This document shows, piece after piece, positions 43,265-51,310 of a DNA stretch of 62,587 nucleotides. Source of the DNA: CAZLKN01 sp964560135 (GTDB taxonomy: Bacteria > Actinomycetota > JAICYB01); assembly GCA_964560135.1 (NCBI GenBank), contig CAZLKN010000013.1, positions 1-62,587 on the forward strand. Reading direction: 5' to 3'. A program made the position numbers and the translations under genes. The notes under the pieces were generated by a model. It saw only the letters and a list, made by a program, of their open reading frames with translations, ran no database searches and was not told where the DNA came from. Numbering within the stretch: position 1 is the first letter of the stretch; the number at the start of each line of letters is the position of its first letter.

Positions 43265-43809
43265 GACCTGCGCACGTCCTCGAAGGCCTCCCTGCCCAGG
43301 GCCATCAGCATGGTCTGTTGCCACGCCCCGTCTCGGTAGGCGCGACCGTGGAGCCACCGGAGCGGGACGAACCCGCAACCCTCGTAGACGCGCCGCGCCC
43401 GCCGGTTGCTCTCCAGCATCGTGAGCTCCACCCGGTCGAGGTCGAGGTCGTCGAATGCCGTCCGGCACAGCGCCATGACCACGTCGCGCCCCAGGCCCAG
43501 GCCCCACAGCTCCTTGACTCCGATGTACAGGTACAGGCCACACACGCGGTCGTCGTTGTGGATGCGACTGAGCCCGCACTTGCCGATCGGCCGGCTTTCG
43601 AGCTCCACGATGAACTGGTGGCCCTCGGAGCGCGCTCGTTCGTGGTCCCGCTGCAGGTCGAAGAGGCTGAACCGGTCCCGGTAGTCCATCCACTGGGCGA
43701 TATCGGGATCGTTCTGCCAGCCGAGGAGCAACGGGTAGTCGTCGGCCTCGACGGGCCGCAGTGAGACGCGGCGACCCTGGAGTGGCTCAGCGGGCGCTTT
43801 CGAGAACAC
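43252..43809 (-). CDS. GNAT-family N-acetyltransferase (RimJ/RimL-like)
   Basis: This 185-residue protein has the RimJ/RimL-type start VSLRPVEADDYPLLLGW, a YLYIGVKELWGLGLGRDVVMAL acetyl-CoA segment and LDRVELTMLESNRRARRVYEGCGFV. It probably acetylates an amine on a small molecule or protein N-terminus. The GTG start lies 23 bases inside the end of mshA, so it is read with it. Confidence 0.88.
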   Translation of the reverse strand: MFSKAPAEPLQGRRVSLRPVEADDYPLLLGWQNDPDIAQWMDYRDRFSLFDLQRDHERARSEGHQFIVELESRPIGKCGLSRIHNDDRVCGLYLYIGVKELWGLGLGRDVVMALCRTAFDDLDLDRVELTMLESNRRARRVYEGCGFVPLRWLHGRAYRDGAWQQTMLMALGREAFEDVRRSYGI

Positions 43810-45097
43810 GCAGAACCCCCGGGCAGGCCATGACCTGCGCGTAGGAACCCAACAGTCCCTCGGTGGTGCGGGACCACGGGTAGCGGTGCGCGAGCGCCAC
43901 GGCGTTGCGTCCCAGCCGCTCGCGCGCGGCCCGGTCCGCCAGGACCCGCGAGAGCGCCGCGGCGAAGGGGGCCGGGTGGCGCCGGCCCACCAGGTAGCCG
44001 GTCTCCCCGTCCCGCACGAGGCTCAGCAGTCCACCGACGGCGGTGGCCACCACCGGCGTGCCGCACGCGGCCGCCTCCAGGGCCACGAGGCCGAAGGACT
44101 CGGAGGCGGACGGGATCACGATCACATCCGCCGCCCGGTACAGGTCGGCCAGGTCCTCGTGGGGCAGCGGTTCCAGGAAGTCCACCCTGCGCTTGATACC
44201 CAGCCGCCGCGCGGCCAACCCCAGCCGCATCCGTTCGCCGACGCGTCCTCGCGGGGAGTCGTCGCCGACCACCACGAGCCTGGCGTCGGGAATCATACGC
44301 TTCAGACGGGCGAGCGCTCCGAGCGCCACGTGGGTTCCCTTCAGGGGCTGGAGCCGGCCGACGAACACCACCGTCGGGGAGGAGCCGAACCCGAATCTGT
44401 CTCTGGCGTCCTGCCGTTCGACCGGGTGGAAGACGTCGAGGTCGACCCCCGGAGGAACGACGTTTATCCGCGCGGACTCCGCCCCGTACAGCTCGACGAG
44501 CTGGGCCCGCTCGGTGTCCGTCGGTGCGATGATCCGGTCCGCAGCGGCGATCACCTTGTCCTCTCCACGCTTTCGGAAGATCGGTTCCGGTGTGTCGCCG
44601 CTGTTCACGCCGTCCTTCACGCGCGCCAGGGTGTGGAAGGAGGCCACGAGCGGTACGTTCCAGAGTTCCTTCAGCCTGATGCCGGCCACGCCGGACAACC
44701 AGTAGTGGGCGTGGACGACGTCGTAGGGGCCCTCGGCTTCGGCGATCGCGGCCACGCTCTGCGTGTAGCGGCTCACCAGACGGGGGAGCCGCTCCTTGTG
44801 GACCGGCCGCCTCGGACCCGCATCCACGGCGAACACACGCACGCCGGGGAAGGCCTCGACAACCGCCGGCTCCTCCTCGGACGTGCGGCGGGTGAAGACG
44901 TCGGACCGGATCCCGCGCCGTGCCATCTCGAAGGCGACCTTGCGGATGTAGACGTTCATCCCACCGGAGTCACCGGTCCCCGGCTGCTCGAGCGGGGAGG
45001 TGTGCATCGAGAGCACGGCCACCCTGCAGCTCGGCTCGTCGGCGGCGCCGAAGGTTGCATCGGCGGCCGGGTGGGTCGCTACGGGTTCGTGGGTCAC
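43787..45097 (-). CDS. mshA: D-inositol-3-phosphate glycosyltransferase (mycothiol biosynthesis)
   Basis: The 436-residue GT4 enzyme transfers N-acetylglucosamine to inositol-3-phosphate in the first step of mycothiol synthesis. The N-terminal SMHTSPLEQPGTGDSGGMNV (30-49) is the MshA fingerprint; the C-terminal ESFGLVALEAAACGTPVV is the donor site. The GTG at 45095-45097 has GAGGAG nine bases upstream and is preferred to a GTG ten codons earlier. Mycothiol implies an actinobacterial host; other msh genes are not in the window. Confidence 0.94.
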   Translation of the reverse strand: MTHEPVATHPAADATFGAADEPSCRVAVLSMHTSPLEQPGTGDSGGMNVYIRKVAFEMARRGIRSDVFTRRTSEEEPAVVEAFPGVRVFAVDAGPRRPVHKERLPRLVSRYTQSVAAIAEAEGPYDVVHAHYWLSGVAGIRLKELWNVPLVASFHTLARVKDGVNSGDTPEPIFRKRGEDKVIAAADRIIAPTDTERAQLVELYGAESARINVVPPGVDLDVFHPVERQDARDRFGFGSSPTVVFVGRLQPLKGTHVALGALARLKRMIPDARLVVVGDDSPRGRVGERMRLGLAARRLGIKRRVDFLEPLPHEDLADLYRAADVIVIPSASESFGLVALEAAACGTPVVATAVGGLLSLVRDGETGYLVGRRHPAPFAAALSRVLADRAARERLGRNAVALAHRYPWSRTTEGLLGSYAQVMACPGVLRVLESAR

Positions 45098-45166
45098 GTT
45101 TCCAGCTCCTCGCCGCGGCAGCGGCACATCATGGTCGCACGTCGCCTGACCTGCGACAACCCGAGA

Positions 45167-46177
45167 TCAGGAGCGCACCGGCTCCTTGGCGGCGGCAAGC
45201 AACGCCCGGTATACCGGGCGCGGCGTGGCTCCGAAGCGCAGCTTGTACGGCTCGTCCCCACGCAGGAAGTCGAAGGTGTGCTTGCCTTCCTCGATCGACT
45301 GCTCGATCAGCCGGCCCACGAGCACCATCCCCGGAGCGTGCTTCGCGAGGTCGGAGCGGAAGGCCGAGTTGTACAGGGCCAGGGTGCCACGGAAATCGTA
45401 GGAGAAGGTGCACGCCACGGGCTCGCCGTCCAGGTCGAGGACGTCCAGACGAGCGAGGCCGAACAGGAACAGGTCGGCGGCCAGCCGCCTGAAGAACCGC
45501 TCGCGTTCGGGGGTGAAGAAGGCAGCCTTCTCTCCGGGGGCCCGGCGATGGAACTCGAAGAAGGCGGCGAGATCGGCCTCCCAACCGAGCTCGTGGGCCC
45601 GTCGCACCTCCCAGGTGCCGAGGTCGCTCAACCGTCGCCGCTTGCGTCGAAGCTCGTGGCGGTCGTGGCTGGACAGCCCCGCGAGGTACGCGTCGAAGCT
45701 CGCGGGCAGCTCGATCATCGGAGCGACGTCCACCCGCTCGTGCGCGAACCGCAGACCCGCTCCGTCCGCGGCCCGCTCCACGACCTCGAGCCATCGACCA
45801 CGGCCCAGAACCGAGTGGAACCGAAGACGGTCGAAACCGCCGTCCGTGAATGCCCATCGCAGGAAGAACCTGAGTGCCTCGACCTCTCTTCCCGGGACGG
45901 CCACCGGGATCTGCTCGTCGGTGACGTCCTCGCCGCCGAGGAAGCTCAGCAGCCCGGTCTCGTCGACGCAGGTGCAGGTGGGGAAGACGGCGATGGGTTC
46001 GTCCGAGTCCCAGACGAGGGCGAGAAGGGGCTCCCCTGAACCGAGGGTCTCCCACCAGGCTTGCAACCACTGGGGGGTACAGAACACGCCCGCCTCCCGG
46101 TCCTGCTCGAGAACGCGCTCCCACGCTCTGAGCAGATCCGCGGTCCACGCATCGAACAACGAGAGTCGGAGAGCCAT
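45167..46177 (-). CDS. GNAT acyltransferase of the CelD/FemAB type
   Basis: The 336-residue protein has the two-lobed GNAT layout of the CelD/BcsL (PF13480) group: FCTPQWLQAWWETLG near the N-terminus, SSHDRHELRRKRRRL in the middle, and ACTFSYDFRGTLALYNSAFRSDLAKHAPGMVLV and FDFLRGDEPYKLRFG near the C-terminus. Relatives act in polysaccharide or cell-wall modification. The ATG at 46175-46177 starts the homologous region. It lies upstream of mshA on the same strand. Confidence 0.85.
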   Translation of the reverse strand: MALRLSLFDAWTADLLRAWERVLEQDREAGVFCTPQWLQAWWETLGSGEPLLALVWDSDEPIAVFPTCTCVDETGLLSFLGGEDVTDEQIPVAVPGREVEALRFFLRWAFTDGGFDRLRFHSVLGRGRWLEVVERAADGAGLRFAHERVDVAPMIELPASFDAYLAGLSSHDRHELRRKRRRLSDLGTWEVRRAHELGWEADLAAFFEFHRRAPGEKAAFFTPERERFFRRLAADLFLFGLARLDVLDLDGEPVACTFSYDFRGTLALYNSAFRSDLAKHAPGMVLVGRLIEQSIEEGKHTFDFLRGDEPYKLRFGATPRPVYRALLAAAKEPVRS

Positions 46178-46246
46178 GGAATGAACGGTATCAGCGTTCG
46201 CTGCGGGCGGCGACGGCCCCCGGCACCCGGGGATCTCCAACCAAAG

Positions 46247-46276
46247 AGAAGGGACCCGCGGGCGCGGGTCCCTTCT
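46247..46276 (-). terminator. Intrinsic terminator after the HbhA-like gene
   Basis: A perfect 13-bp stem AGAAGGGACCCGC / GCGGGTCCCTTCT with a four-base loop lies 28 bases after the HbhA-like stop. On the minus strand it is followed by CTTTGGTTGG. Confidence 0.8.
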
Positions 46277-46303
46277 GGGGTGCGGGGAGGGGTACTTGGG
46301 GAT

Positions 46304-46666
46304 CTACGAGGGCTTAGCGTTGCCGGACAGCTGGACCCACACCTTCTCCACGCGGCCCTGGAGGTCCTTGACCTGGTTGCGTGCGTCGGTGGGGAGCTGC
46401 CTGATCTGGCTGCGCGCCTCGGCCGGAAGCTTCTCGGCCCGCCGGCGGACCACCTTGCTCCGGGTACGAACACCGTCCACGACCTTCTCGCCCCGCGCCT
46501 GCAGCTCCTCGGCCTGCTTCCGGGCCTTGGGCTCCAGGTCACGCAGCCGTTCGATCGCCGGCCGGCTACGCAGCCGCTCCACCAGTGGGAATTCCCGCGC
46601 CCGTTCAACAGCGAGATCGGCTGCGCCGATCGTCACGTAGGCACCACGTTCGATCAGGTTCGTCAT
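46304..46666 (-). CDS. HbhA-like coiled-coil protein
   Basis: The 120-residue protein is helical and highly charged with a basic tail, resembling the first part of mycobacterial heparin-binding hemagglutinin (Rv0475): ADLAVERAREFPLVERLRSRP, then DLEPKARKQAEELQARGEKVVDG. It lacks the long Lys/Ala/Pro-rich tail that binds heparin in HbhA. The ATG overlaps the XRE stop by four bases (ATGA), matching the Rv0474-Rv0475 pair. An envelope or lipid-inclusion role is inferred. Confidence 0.78.
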   Translation of the reverse strand: MTNLIERGAYVTIGAADLAVERAREFPLVERLRSRPAIERLRDLEPKARKQAEELQARGEKVVDGVRTRSKVVRRRAEKLPAEARSQIRQLPTDARNQVKDLQGRVEKVWVQLSGNAKPS

Positions 46667-47073
46667 GCTTCACCTCCTGCGGCGTGCAACCGCCGCTCTT
46701 CACGCCTGGCCCGGCGTTCCGCCGTTTCGATGCGGAAGCGCTCGTAGGTCTCCGCCAGTGTCCGGCGCTGGCCGTCGGTCAGCGCATCGTCACGGTAGAC
46801 GGCGTCCAGGACGTCGCTGGCCCCCGAGGCCTGCTCGAGGATCCCGGCTTGCGCATACAGCGTCTCCGCGCTCACGCGCAGGCCCTTCGCGATCGACTGG
46901 AGGATGCGTGCGCTCGGCTGGCGAACCCCGCGCTCGATCTGGCTGAGGTACGGGTTGGACACACCCGCGGTTTCGGCGAGCTTGCGCAACGACATCTGGG
47001 CGCGTCGGCGCTGCTCTCTGATGTAGGCCCCGACGTCGGGCACCACTCTCTGGGATCGCGATGGCTCGGTCAT
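46663..47073 (-). CDS. XRE-family regulator (Rv0474-like)
   Basis: The 136-residue protein has an HTH_3 domain (IREQRRRAQMSLRKLAETAGVSNPYLSQIERGVRQPSA) almost identical in layout to Rv0474. The ATG at 47071-47073 begins the homologous part. Its promoter carries a perfect palindrome across the -10, suggesting autoregulation, and it is coupled to the HbhA-like gene it probably controls. Confidence 0.9.
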   Translation of the reverse strand: MTEPSRSQRVVPDVGAYIREQRRRAQMSLRKLAETAGVSNPYLSQIERGVRQPSARILQSIAKGLRVSAETLYAQAGILEQASGASDVLDAVYRDDALTDGQRRTLAETYERFRIETAERRARREERRLHAAGGEA

Positions 47074-47079
47074 AACGCC

Positions 47080-47111
47080 ATGACTGTACCAGCAGTCATA
47101 GCTTTTTGCAA
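47080..47111 (-). promoter_or_regulatory. Promoter with palindromic operator for the XRE-hbhA operon
   Basis: On the minus strand TTGCAA (47106-47111) and TACAGT (47083-47088) are 17 bases apart. The perfect inverted repeat ATGACTG-taccag-CAGTCAT (47080-47086 and 47093-47099) covers the -10 and part of the spacer. Binding there by the XRE protein would block transcription. Confidence 0.65.
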
Positions 47112-47266
47112 GCACTTGTGATTGTTCTCTCTTTCTCCAAGTACTGGCAGCGGAGGTCTAACAGCGATGTGACCAGCGAGTTTAGTGATTCTTCCCGGCG
47201 AGAGGGCGGCGGCATCTCAGGCTGTGTGTACTGCTTGCGGATCAGGATCTCTGCAAGCGGAGCGGA

Positions 47267-47983
47267 TCAGCCGGCGTCGTCCGGATGGCCGGCCTCGATC
47301 CTCGGCACCACCTCGAGGAAGACGTCCACGATGTCGGGGTCGAAGTGGGTTCCCCGGTCGCGCTCGATGATCGCGATCGCCTCCTCGAGGGTGAAGGCCC
47401 GATCGCGATACGGTCGGTCGGCGGTCAACGCGTCGAAGACGTCGGCGATGGCGAACACCCGCGCGGGGACCGGGATCTTGTCCCCCGCGAGGCCGTCGGG
47501 GTATCCCGTGCCGTCCCAGCGCTCGTGGTGATATCTGATCACGTCGAAGGCCGGCTCGAGGATGCGGACCTCTTTGATCATCTGCACCCCCGCGATCGGG
47601 TGCATCCGGATGAGATTCATCTCCGCGTCGGTCAGGGGGCCCGGCTTCTGGATGATCTCCTTGGGAACCGCCCACTTGCCGATGTCGTGCAGGAGGAACC
47701 CGAGCCGGAGCTCACGGATGTTCTCGAGGCCGAGCTTCTTCGCCACCGCGGTCGCCCACCGGGTGGTGCGGTCGAGGTGGGCGCGGGTGTCGGCGTCCTT
47801 ACCCTCCACGACCAGCGCGAAGGCCAGAGCAAAAGTCTCCTGGGCGTCACGGAGCTCGGCGAGGGACGCACGCAGGTCCTGGGCCGCCGTGCGCTCCTTC
47901 GCGTACATGTCCGCCAGCTCGACCGCGAAGATCTCGAGCTGGCCCGCGAGCCAGTCCCGCGACGCGCTCGGCTGAGCGTTCAT
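47267..47983 (-). CDS. HD-GYP domain phosphodiesterase (c-di-GMP degrading type)
   Basis: The 238-residue protein has a short helical N-terminus and an HD-GYP domain: LLHDIGKWAVP (HD at 99-100), HHERWDGTGYPDGL (GYP at 160-162) and IADVFDALTADRPYR. The complete motif set indicates an active enzyme that hydrolyses c-di-GMP or a related cyclic dinucleotide. It overlaps a receiver-protein gene by four bases (ATGA), making a two-gene analogue of RpfG-type REC-HD-GYP regulators. Confidence 0.9.
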   Translation of the reverse strand: MNAQPSASRDWLAGQLEIFAVELADMYAKERTAAQDLRASLAELRDAQETFALAFALVVEGKDADTRAHLDRTTRWATAVAKKLGLENIRELRLGFLLHDIGKWAVPKEIIQKPGPLTDAEMNLIRMHPIAGVQMIKEVRILEPAFDVIRYHHERWDGTGYPDGLAGDKIPVPARVFAIADVFDALTADRPYRDRAFTLEEAIAIIERDRGTHFDPDIVDVFLEVVPRIEAGHPDDAG

Positions 47984-48345
47984 CCCGGCTCCCCGGCGAG
48001 CAACGAGACCCTGCGCAGCAGATCCAGCGCAGAGAAGGGCTTCGTCATGAGGTCGTCGGCTCCCGCCTCGAGCGAGTTGTCGACAAATTCCTCCTCCGGG
48101 AGCCCGGTGAGGACGAGGACCTTGGCCCCGGACCCCGCCGCCTTCAGGCGACGGCAGACCCCGAAGGCGTCCGTGCCGGGGATCACGAGGTCGAGCACGA
48201 CGACATCGGGACCGAAGGCGTCGGCGACCTCGAGGGCACCCTCGCCGTCCGCAGCCTCCCGGACGGTGTGCCCCTCGGCCTCGAGAACCACCCGCACGAC
48301 GTTGCGTACCAACTTGTCGTCATCCACCAGGAGAACCTTCGCCAA
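47980..48345 (-). CDS. Receiver-domain protein paired with HD-GYP
   Basis: The 121-residue receiver has acidic Asp8-10, phosphoacceptor Asp52 (VVLDLVIPG), Thr80 and Lys102 (MTKPF). The TTG at 48343-48345 is chosen as start because GAAGGAGG lies just before it; a TTG five codons earlier lacks a site. It overlaps the HD-GYP gene, so its phosphorylation may switch that enzyme. No kinase is adjacent. Confidence 0.88.
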   Translation of the reverse strand: MAKVLLVDDDKLVRNVVRVVLEAEGHTVREAADGEGALEVADAFGPDVVVLDLVIPGTDAFGVCRRLKAAGSGAKVLVLTGLPEEEFVDNSLEAGADDLMTKPFSALDLLRRVSLLAGEPG

Positions 48346-48448
48346 AGCGCCCTCCTTCAAACCTCATCATGAACGCACCCTAGGTGTTTCGCCACGCATG
48401 CACATGGTCCATACGGGCCGAAAAGCAACCCCCTCGCGGGCTGGTCCG

Positions 48449-49000
48449 TCACCCGCCGCCGAGGAGGTGGTCGGGAGAAACGCCACCCTCCTTGTATCGG
48501 CGCGCCAACTCCGACTCGAGCTCCTCGAGGACCGCGTGGAGGCGCCCGCGGTCGCTCGAGATCCGCCCCTCGGCAGCCTTCAGCCGTTCGAGCACGTCCT
48601 CGATCTCAGGCGGGCCGAGGTCCGGGAGGCGCGCGAGGTACTGTCCCGGAGCGATCGTCGCGAGTCGCTCTTCGGCTTGGGCGTGAACCGCCGCGGACGG
48701 CAACCGCATCCTGGCTCCCCGGGAGCCGCCGGGGCCCCCACCCAGGATGGCCCGGAGCCTCCCGATGGTGTCGTCGTCGACGGACTGTTCTCCGGCTCGT
48801 CTGCGAACCAGCTCCGCCCGGAGGATGTCGAGGCCGACGTGGAGTTGGCGGCGCATGAACGAGAGCACCTCCTCCTCCTCCCGACAGGCGGAGAGCTTTT
48901 CCCTGAGAACGCCGATGTCCAGCGACGCGACGTCCTCCAGGTAGGCGGGATCCAGGATCTCGTCGATGCGTGGCCCGTTGCCGGCGGTCATGCCCGCCAT
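48449..49000 (-). CDS. rsiG: RsiG-like anti-sigma protein with duplicated c-di-GMP-binding motif
   Basis: The 183-residue protein is mostly helical. Two copies of an E-x3-S-x2-R-x3-[QH]-x3-[DE] pattern are present: E43, S47, R50, H54, D58 and E144, S148, R151, H155, E159. In Streptomyces RsiG, E-x3-S-x2-R-x3-Q-x3-D occurs on both helices of an antiparallel coiled coil, binds c-di-GMP and holds sigma WhiG. Here His replaces Gln in both copies. A Gly-rich linker joins the helices. The gene lies next to a receiver/HD-GYP pair. WhiG is not in the window, so the sigma partner is inferred. ATG 49000 or the ATG three codons later may start it. Confidence 0.7.
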   Translation of the reverse strand: MAGMTAGNGPRIDEILDPAYLEDVASLDIGVLREKLSACREEEEVLSFMRRQLHVGLDILRAELVRRRAGEQSVDDDTIGRLRAILGGGPGGSRGARMRLPSAAVHAQAEERLATIAPGQYLARLPDLGPPEIEDVLERLKAAEGRISSDRGRLHAVLEELESELARRYKEGGVSPDHLLGGG

Positions 49001-49034
49001 CCTACCGTGCCCACCGTGGCAACCGAGGTGAAGC

Positions 49035-50108
49035 TCAGCAGACGCGGATCAGAGAGTAGTAGGGGTTGATCGCGGATCCGCCCCCGGGGTGGATCTCGAA
49101 GTGGACGTGTGGCGCGCCGCCGCGAGCGTTGCCGGTGTTGCCGACGTAGGCGATGACCTGACCTGCGCTCACCCGCTCCCCCTGGGACACTGCGAAGCCG
49201 CTCATGTGCGCGTAGTAGTACTCGTTGCCGTCGTCGCCCCACAGGTACACGGACAATCCTCCGAGCCCCCCCGACCGGAGCCGGGAGATCCGCCCGGACA
49301 CCACGGCCACCGACGGGGCGCCCTGGGGGGCGAAGATGTCGTTGCCCTTGTGCCGCCTGCGTCCGCCGCCTCGAGGGGCGCCCCAGTCGTTGGAGAAGGC
49401 CCGGGGGCCCTGGACGGGGCAGGCCTGGAAGGGGATGACGCGGCCGCTGCCGCCACCGCCACCGCCGGTACTGCGAGCTGCCGCGGTGACCCGCCGTGCC
49501 TGTTGGGCGTTCAGCTCCCGCTGCAGCCGCCCCACCAGCGTCTCGGCCTCCTTGAAGGCGGTGTTCATCCGGTTGGCCTGGGACCGGAGCGCCGAGACCT
49601 CCCTGGACTGCTCCTCCTGCTGGGTCTTCAGCGCGTTCTCCTTGGCGTTCAGCTCGGCCCGGGTCTTGCGCAGCTTCAGGATCAGGTCCTCGTCCTGGGT
49701 CGACTGGCGTTCGAGCATCACCACGCGGAGGCTGAACTCCCGGAAGGACTCCGCCGACAACAGGAACTGGAAGAACCCCATCCCGCCCATCCGGTAGGCG
49801 CTCCGGACACGGTCGCGGAGTTGATCCTGGAGCTGTGCGTTCTGCTCCTCGGCCTGGGCGATCTCCCGCCGCGTGGTCGAAACACGCGTGCGGATGCTCT
49901 CCAGGCGGTCCTGCTGCCGCGAGTGCTCCTGCACGAGCCGATTGAGGTCCGCCTGCACCTGCCGGTAGCGCTCCCGGGCCTGGGTGAGCTGCTTTCGGGT
50001 CTGCGCCTCGACGGGGACGGCGTCTACCACCGCCAGCGAGAGGACCGCCAGGGTGGTGACAAGCAGCCGGACGAAGCCGGTCGAGTTGGTCTGTTTCAGC
50101 GCACTCAT
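49035..50108 (-). CDS. M23 peptidase with coiled-coil domain (EnvC/murein-hydrolase activator-like)
   Basis: The 357-residue protein has a signal peptide (LLVTTLAVLSLAVVDAVPVEAQ), a long two-stranded coiled coil (about 40-240) and a Gly-rich hinge. A C-terminal M23 domain with HKGNDIFAP (zinc His/Asp) and HVHFEIHPGG (zinc His) follows. The metal ligands are kept, so it may cleave peptidoglycan itself rather than only activate amidases. The ATG at 50106-50108 opens the signal peptide; no ribosome-binding site is visible. It lies 34 bases upstream of the rsiG-like gene. Confidence 0.9.
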   Translation of the reverse strand: MSALKQTNSTGFVRLLVTTLAVLSLAVVDAVPVEAQTRKQLTQARERYRQVQADLNRLVQEHSRQQDRLESIRTRVSTTRREIAQAEEQNAQLQDQLRDRVRSAYRMGGMGFFQFLLSAESFREFSLRVVMLERQSTQDEDLILKLRKTRAELNAKENALKTQQEEQSREVSALRSQANRMNTAFKEAETLVGRLQRELNAQQARRVTAAARSTGGGGGGSGRVIPFQACPVQGPRAFSNDWGAPRGGGRRRHKGNDIFAPQGAPSVAVVSGRISRLRSGGLGGLSVYLWGDDGNEYYYAHMSGFAVSQGERVSAGQVIAYVGNTGNARGGAPHVHFEIHPGGGSAINPYYSLIRVC

Positions 50109-50263
50109 ATAAGAGGTCGGTGCTGCTGGATCCCCCCGGTACGCCTGCCCCGAGGTGCGACGACGCAACCTATCATCCGCAGCCGAGGACGGTCAATGCG
50201 ACTTTGTGCCTTCGTGAACCGCGCGGCGGCGGCCTCTGCGGTCGTGCGGTCTCGAACGGCCAT

Positions 50264-51226
50264 TCATACCTCCCGCGAGTTCACCATCTCGTTGAGCACT
50301 GCGAAGCCGATCCCATCGATCCATCCGGGGTCCCGCGAGTTGGCGAGAATCGCAATGCCACTCCTCGTCGGACGGTGCAGGGCGACGAAGGAGCGGAACC
50401 CTCCCGTGCCCCCGTTGTGCCAATGGAATCCATCCTGCAGTATCCATCCCAAGCCCATGGGAGCGAGGCCTCCGACCTGCCTGGCGGTGGCCAGCTCGAC
50501 CGCGTCCTTCATGGACCGAGCGGGGTCGAGCATGCCGGAGACGTAGATCGCAAGATCCGCGATGGACGAGGCGACACCCCCGGGGCCGGGTAGTTGAAGG
50601 CGCCACCAGGGGACGCTCGACAAGCCGTGATACCCGGGAAGGAGGACGCCTTCCTCGGGGACACCGCATCGCGAGTCCCGCATGCCGAGCGGCTCGAAGA
50701 TCGCGGCTCCGACGAGCTCTTCATATGTGGATCCGGTGGCACGACTGAGGAGGAGTCCCAGGAGCATGAACCCAAAATTCGAGTATCCGCCGGATCCGGG
50801 CTCGGGTGTTCCCATCTCCGCCAGCGCCTCCAAGAGGTCGCCCTCCGAGTAGTTCGCGTAGGGGTCGGACTCACTCACGTCGGCTGGATCCAGGTTGGGC
50901 GGGAGCCTCGGTAGACCGCTCCGGTGCGTCGCCAGCTCGAGCAAGGTCACCGAGCGGGCCTTCCCCGCTGCCCCACCCAGAATCGCTCCGGCGGTCGTGG
51001 ACAGTTCTACAGCCCCGTCCGCGACGCACTGCGCGAGGAGTACACCCGTCATCGTCTTCGCGACCGAGCCGATCTGGAACAGCGACCGCTCCGACAACGG
51101 ATCAGCACCGGCATCGAACCGGATGTGTGTACGACCATCCGCGACGGCGGCTACGGCCAGACCCCATGGTCGAGCAAGAACGGCCCGAACGACCTGTGTC
51201 GTGGCCCCCTCGACCGAAAGCGTCAG
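50264..51226 (-). CDS. Beta-lactamase-family serine hydrolase with unusual start
   Basis: The 320-residue protein is a class C-type penicillin-binding/esterase domain: SVAK (Ser54, Lys57), YSN in GGYSNFGF and HNGG near the C-terminus. Homology extends well upstream of the only ATG/GTG/TTG in frame (TTG at 51095-51097, 11 residues before the catalytic Ser). A CTG at 51224-51226, with GGGGAGGT nine bases before it, would include RAVLARPWGLAVAAVADGR and is proposed as start. It follows ubiA with an 84-base gap. Its codon use is somewhat less GC-rich than its neighbours, a possible sign of transfer. The substrate is unknown. Confidence 0.75.
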   Translation of the reverse strand: MTLSVEGATTQVVRAVLARPWGLAVAAVADGRTHIRFDAGADPLSERSLFQIGSVAKTMTGVLLAQCVADGAVELSTTAGAILGGAAGKARSVTLLELATHRSGLPRLPPNLDPADVSESDPYANYSEGDLLEALAEMGTPEPGSGGYSNFGFMLLGLLLSRATGSTYEELVGAAIFEPLGMRDSRCGVPEEGVLLPGYHGLSSVPWWRLQLPGPGGVASSIADLAIYVSGMLDPARSMKDAVELATARQVGGLAPMGLGWILQDGFHWHNGGTGGFRSFVALHRPTRSGIAILANSRDPGWIDGIGFAVLNEMVNSREV

Positions 51227-51310
51227 AGGCCGATCACCTCCCCGTGCAGCCCTGCGGAACCCCTGTTGCGAAAGGGCATCGTCGTCAACGCCGACCTCCG
51301 ACTCCGATCC

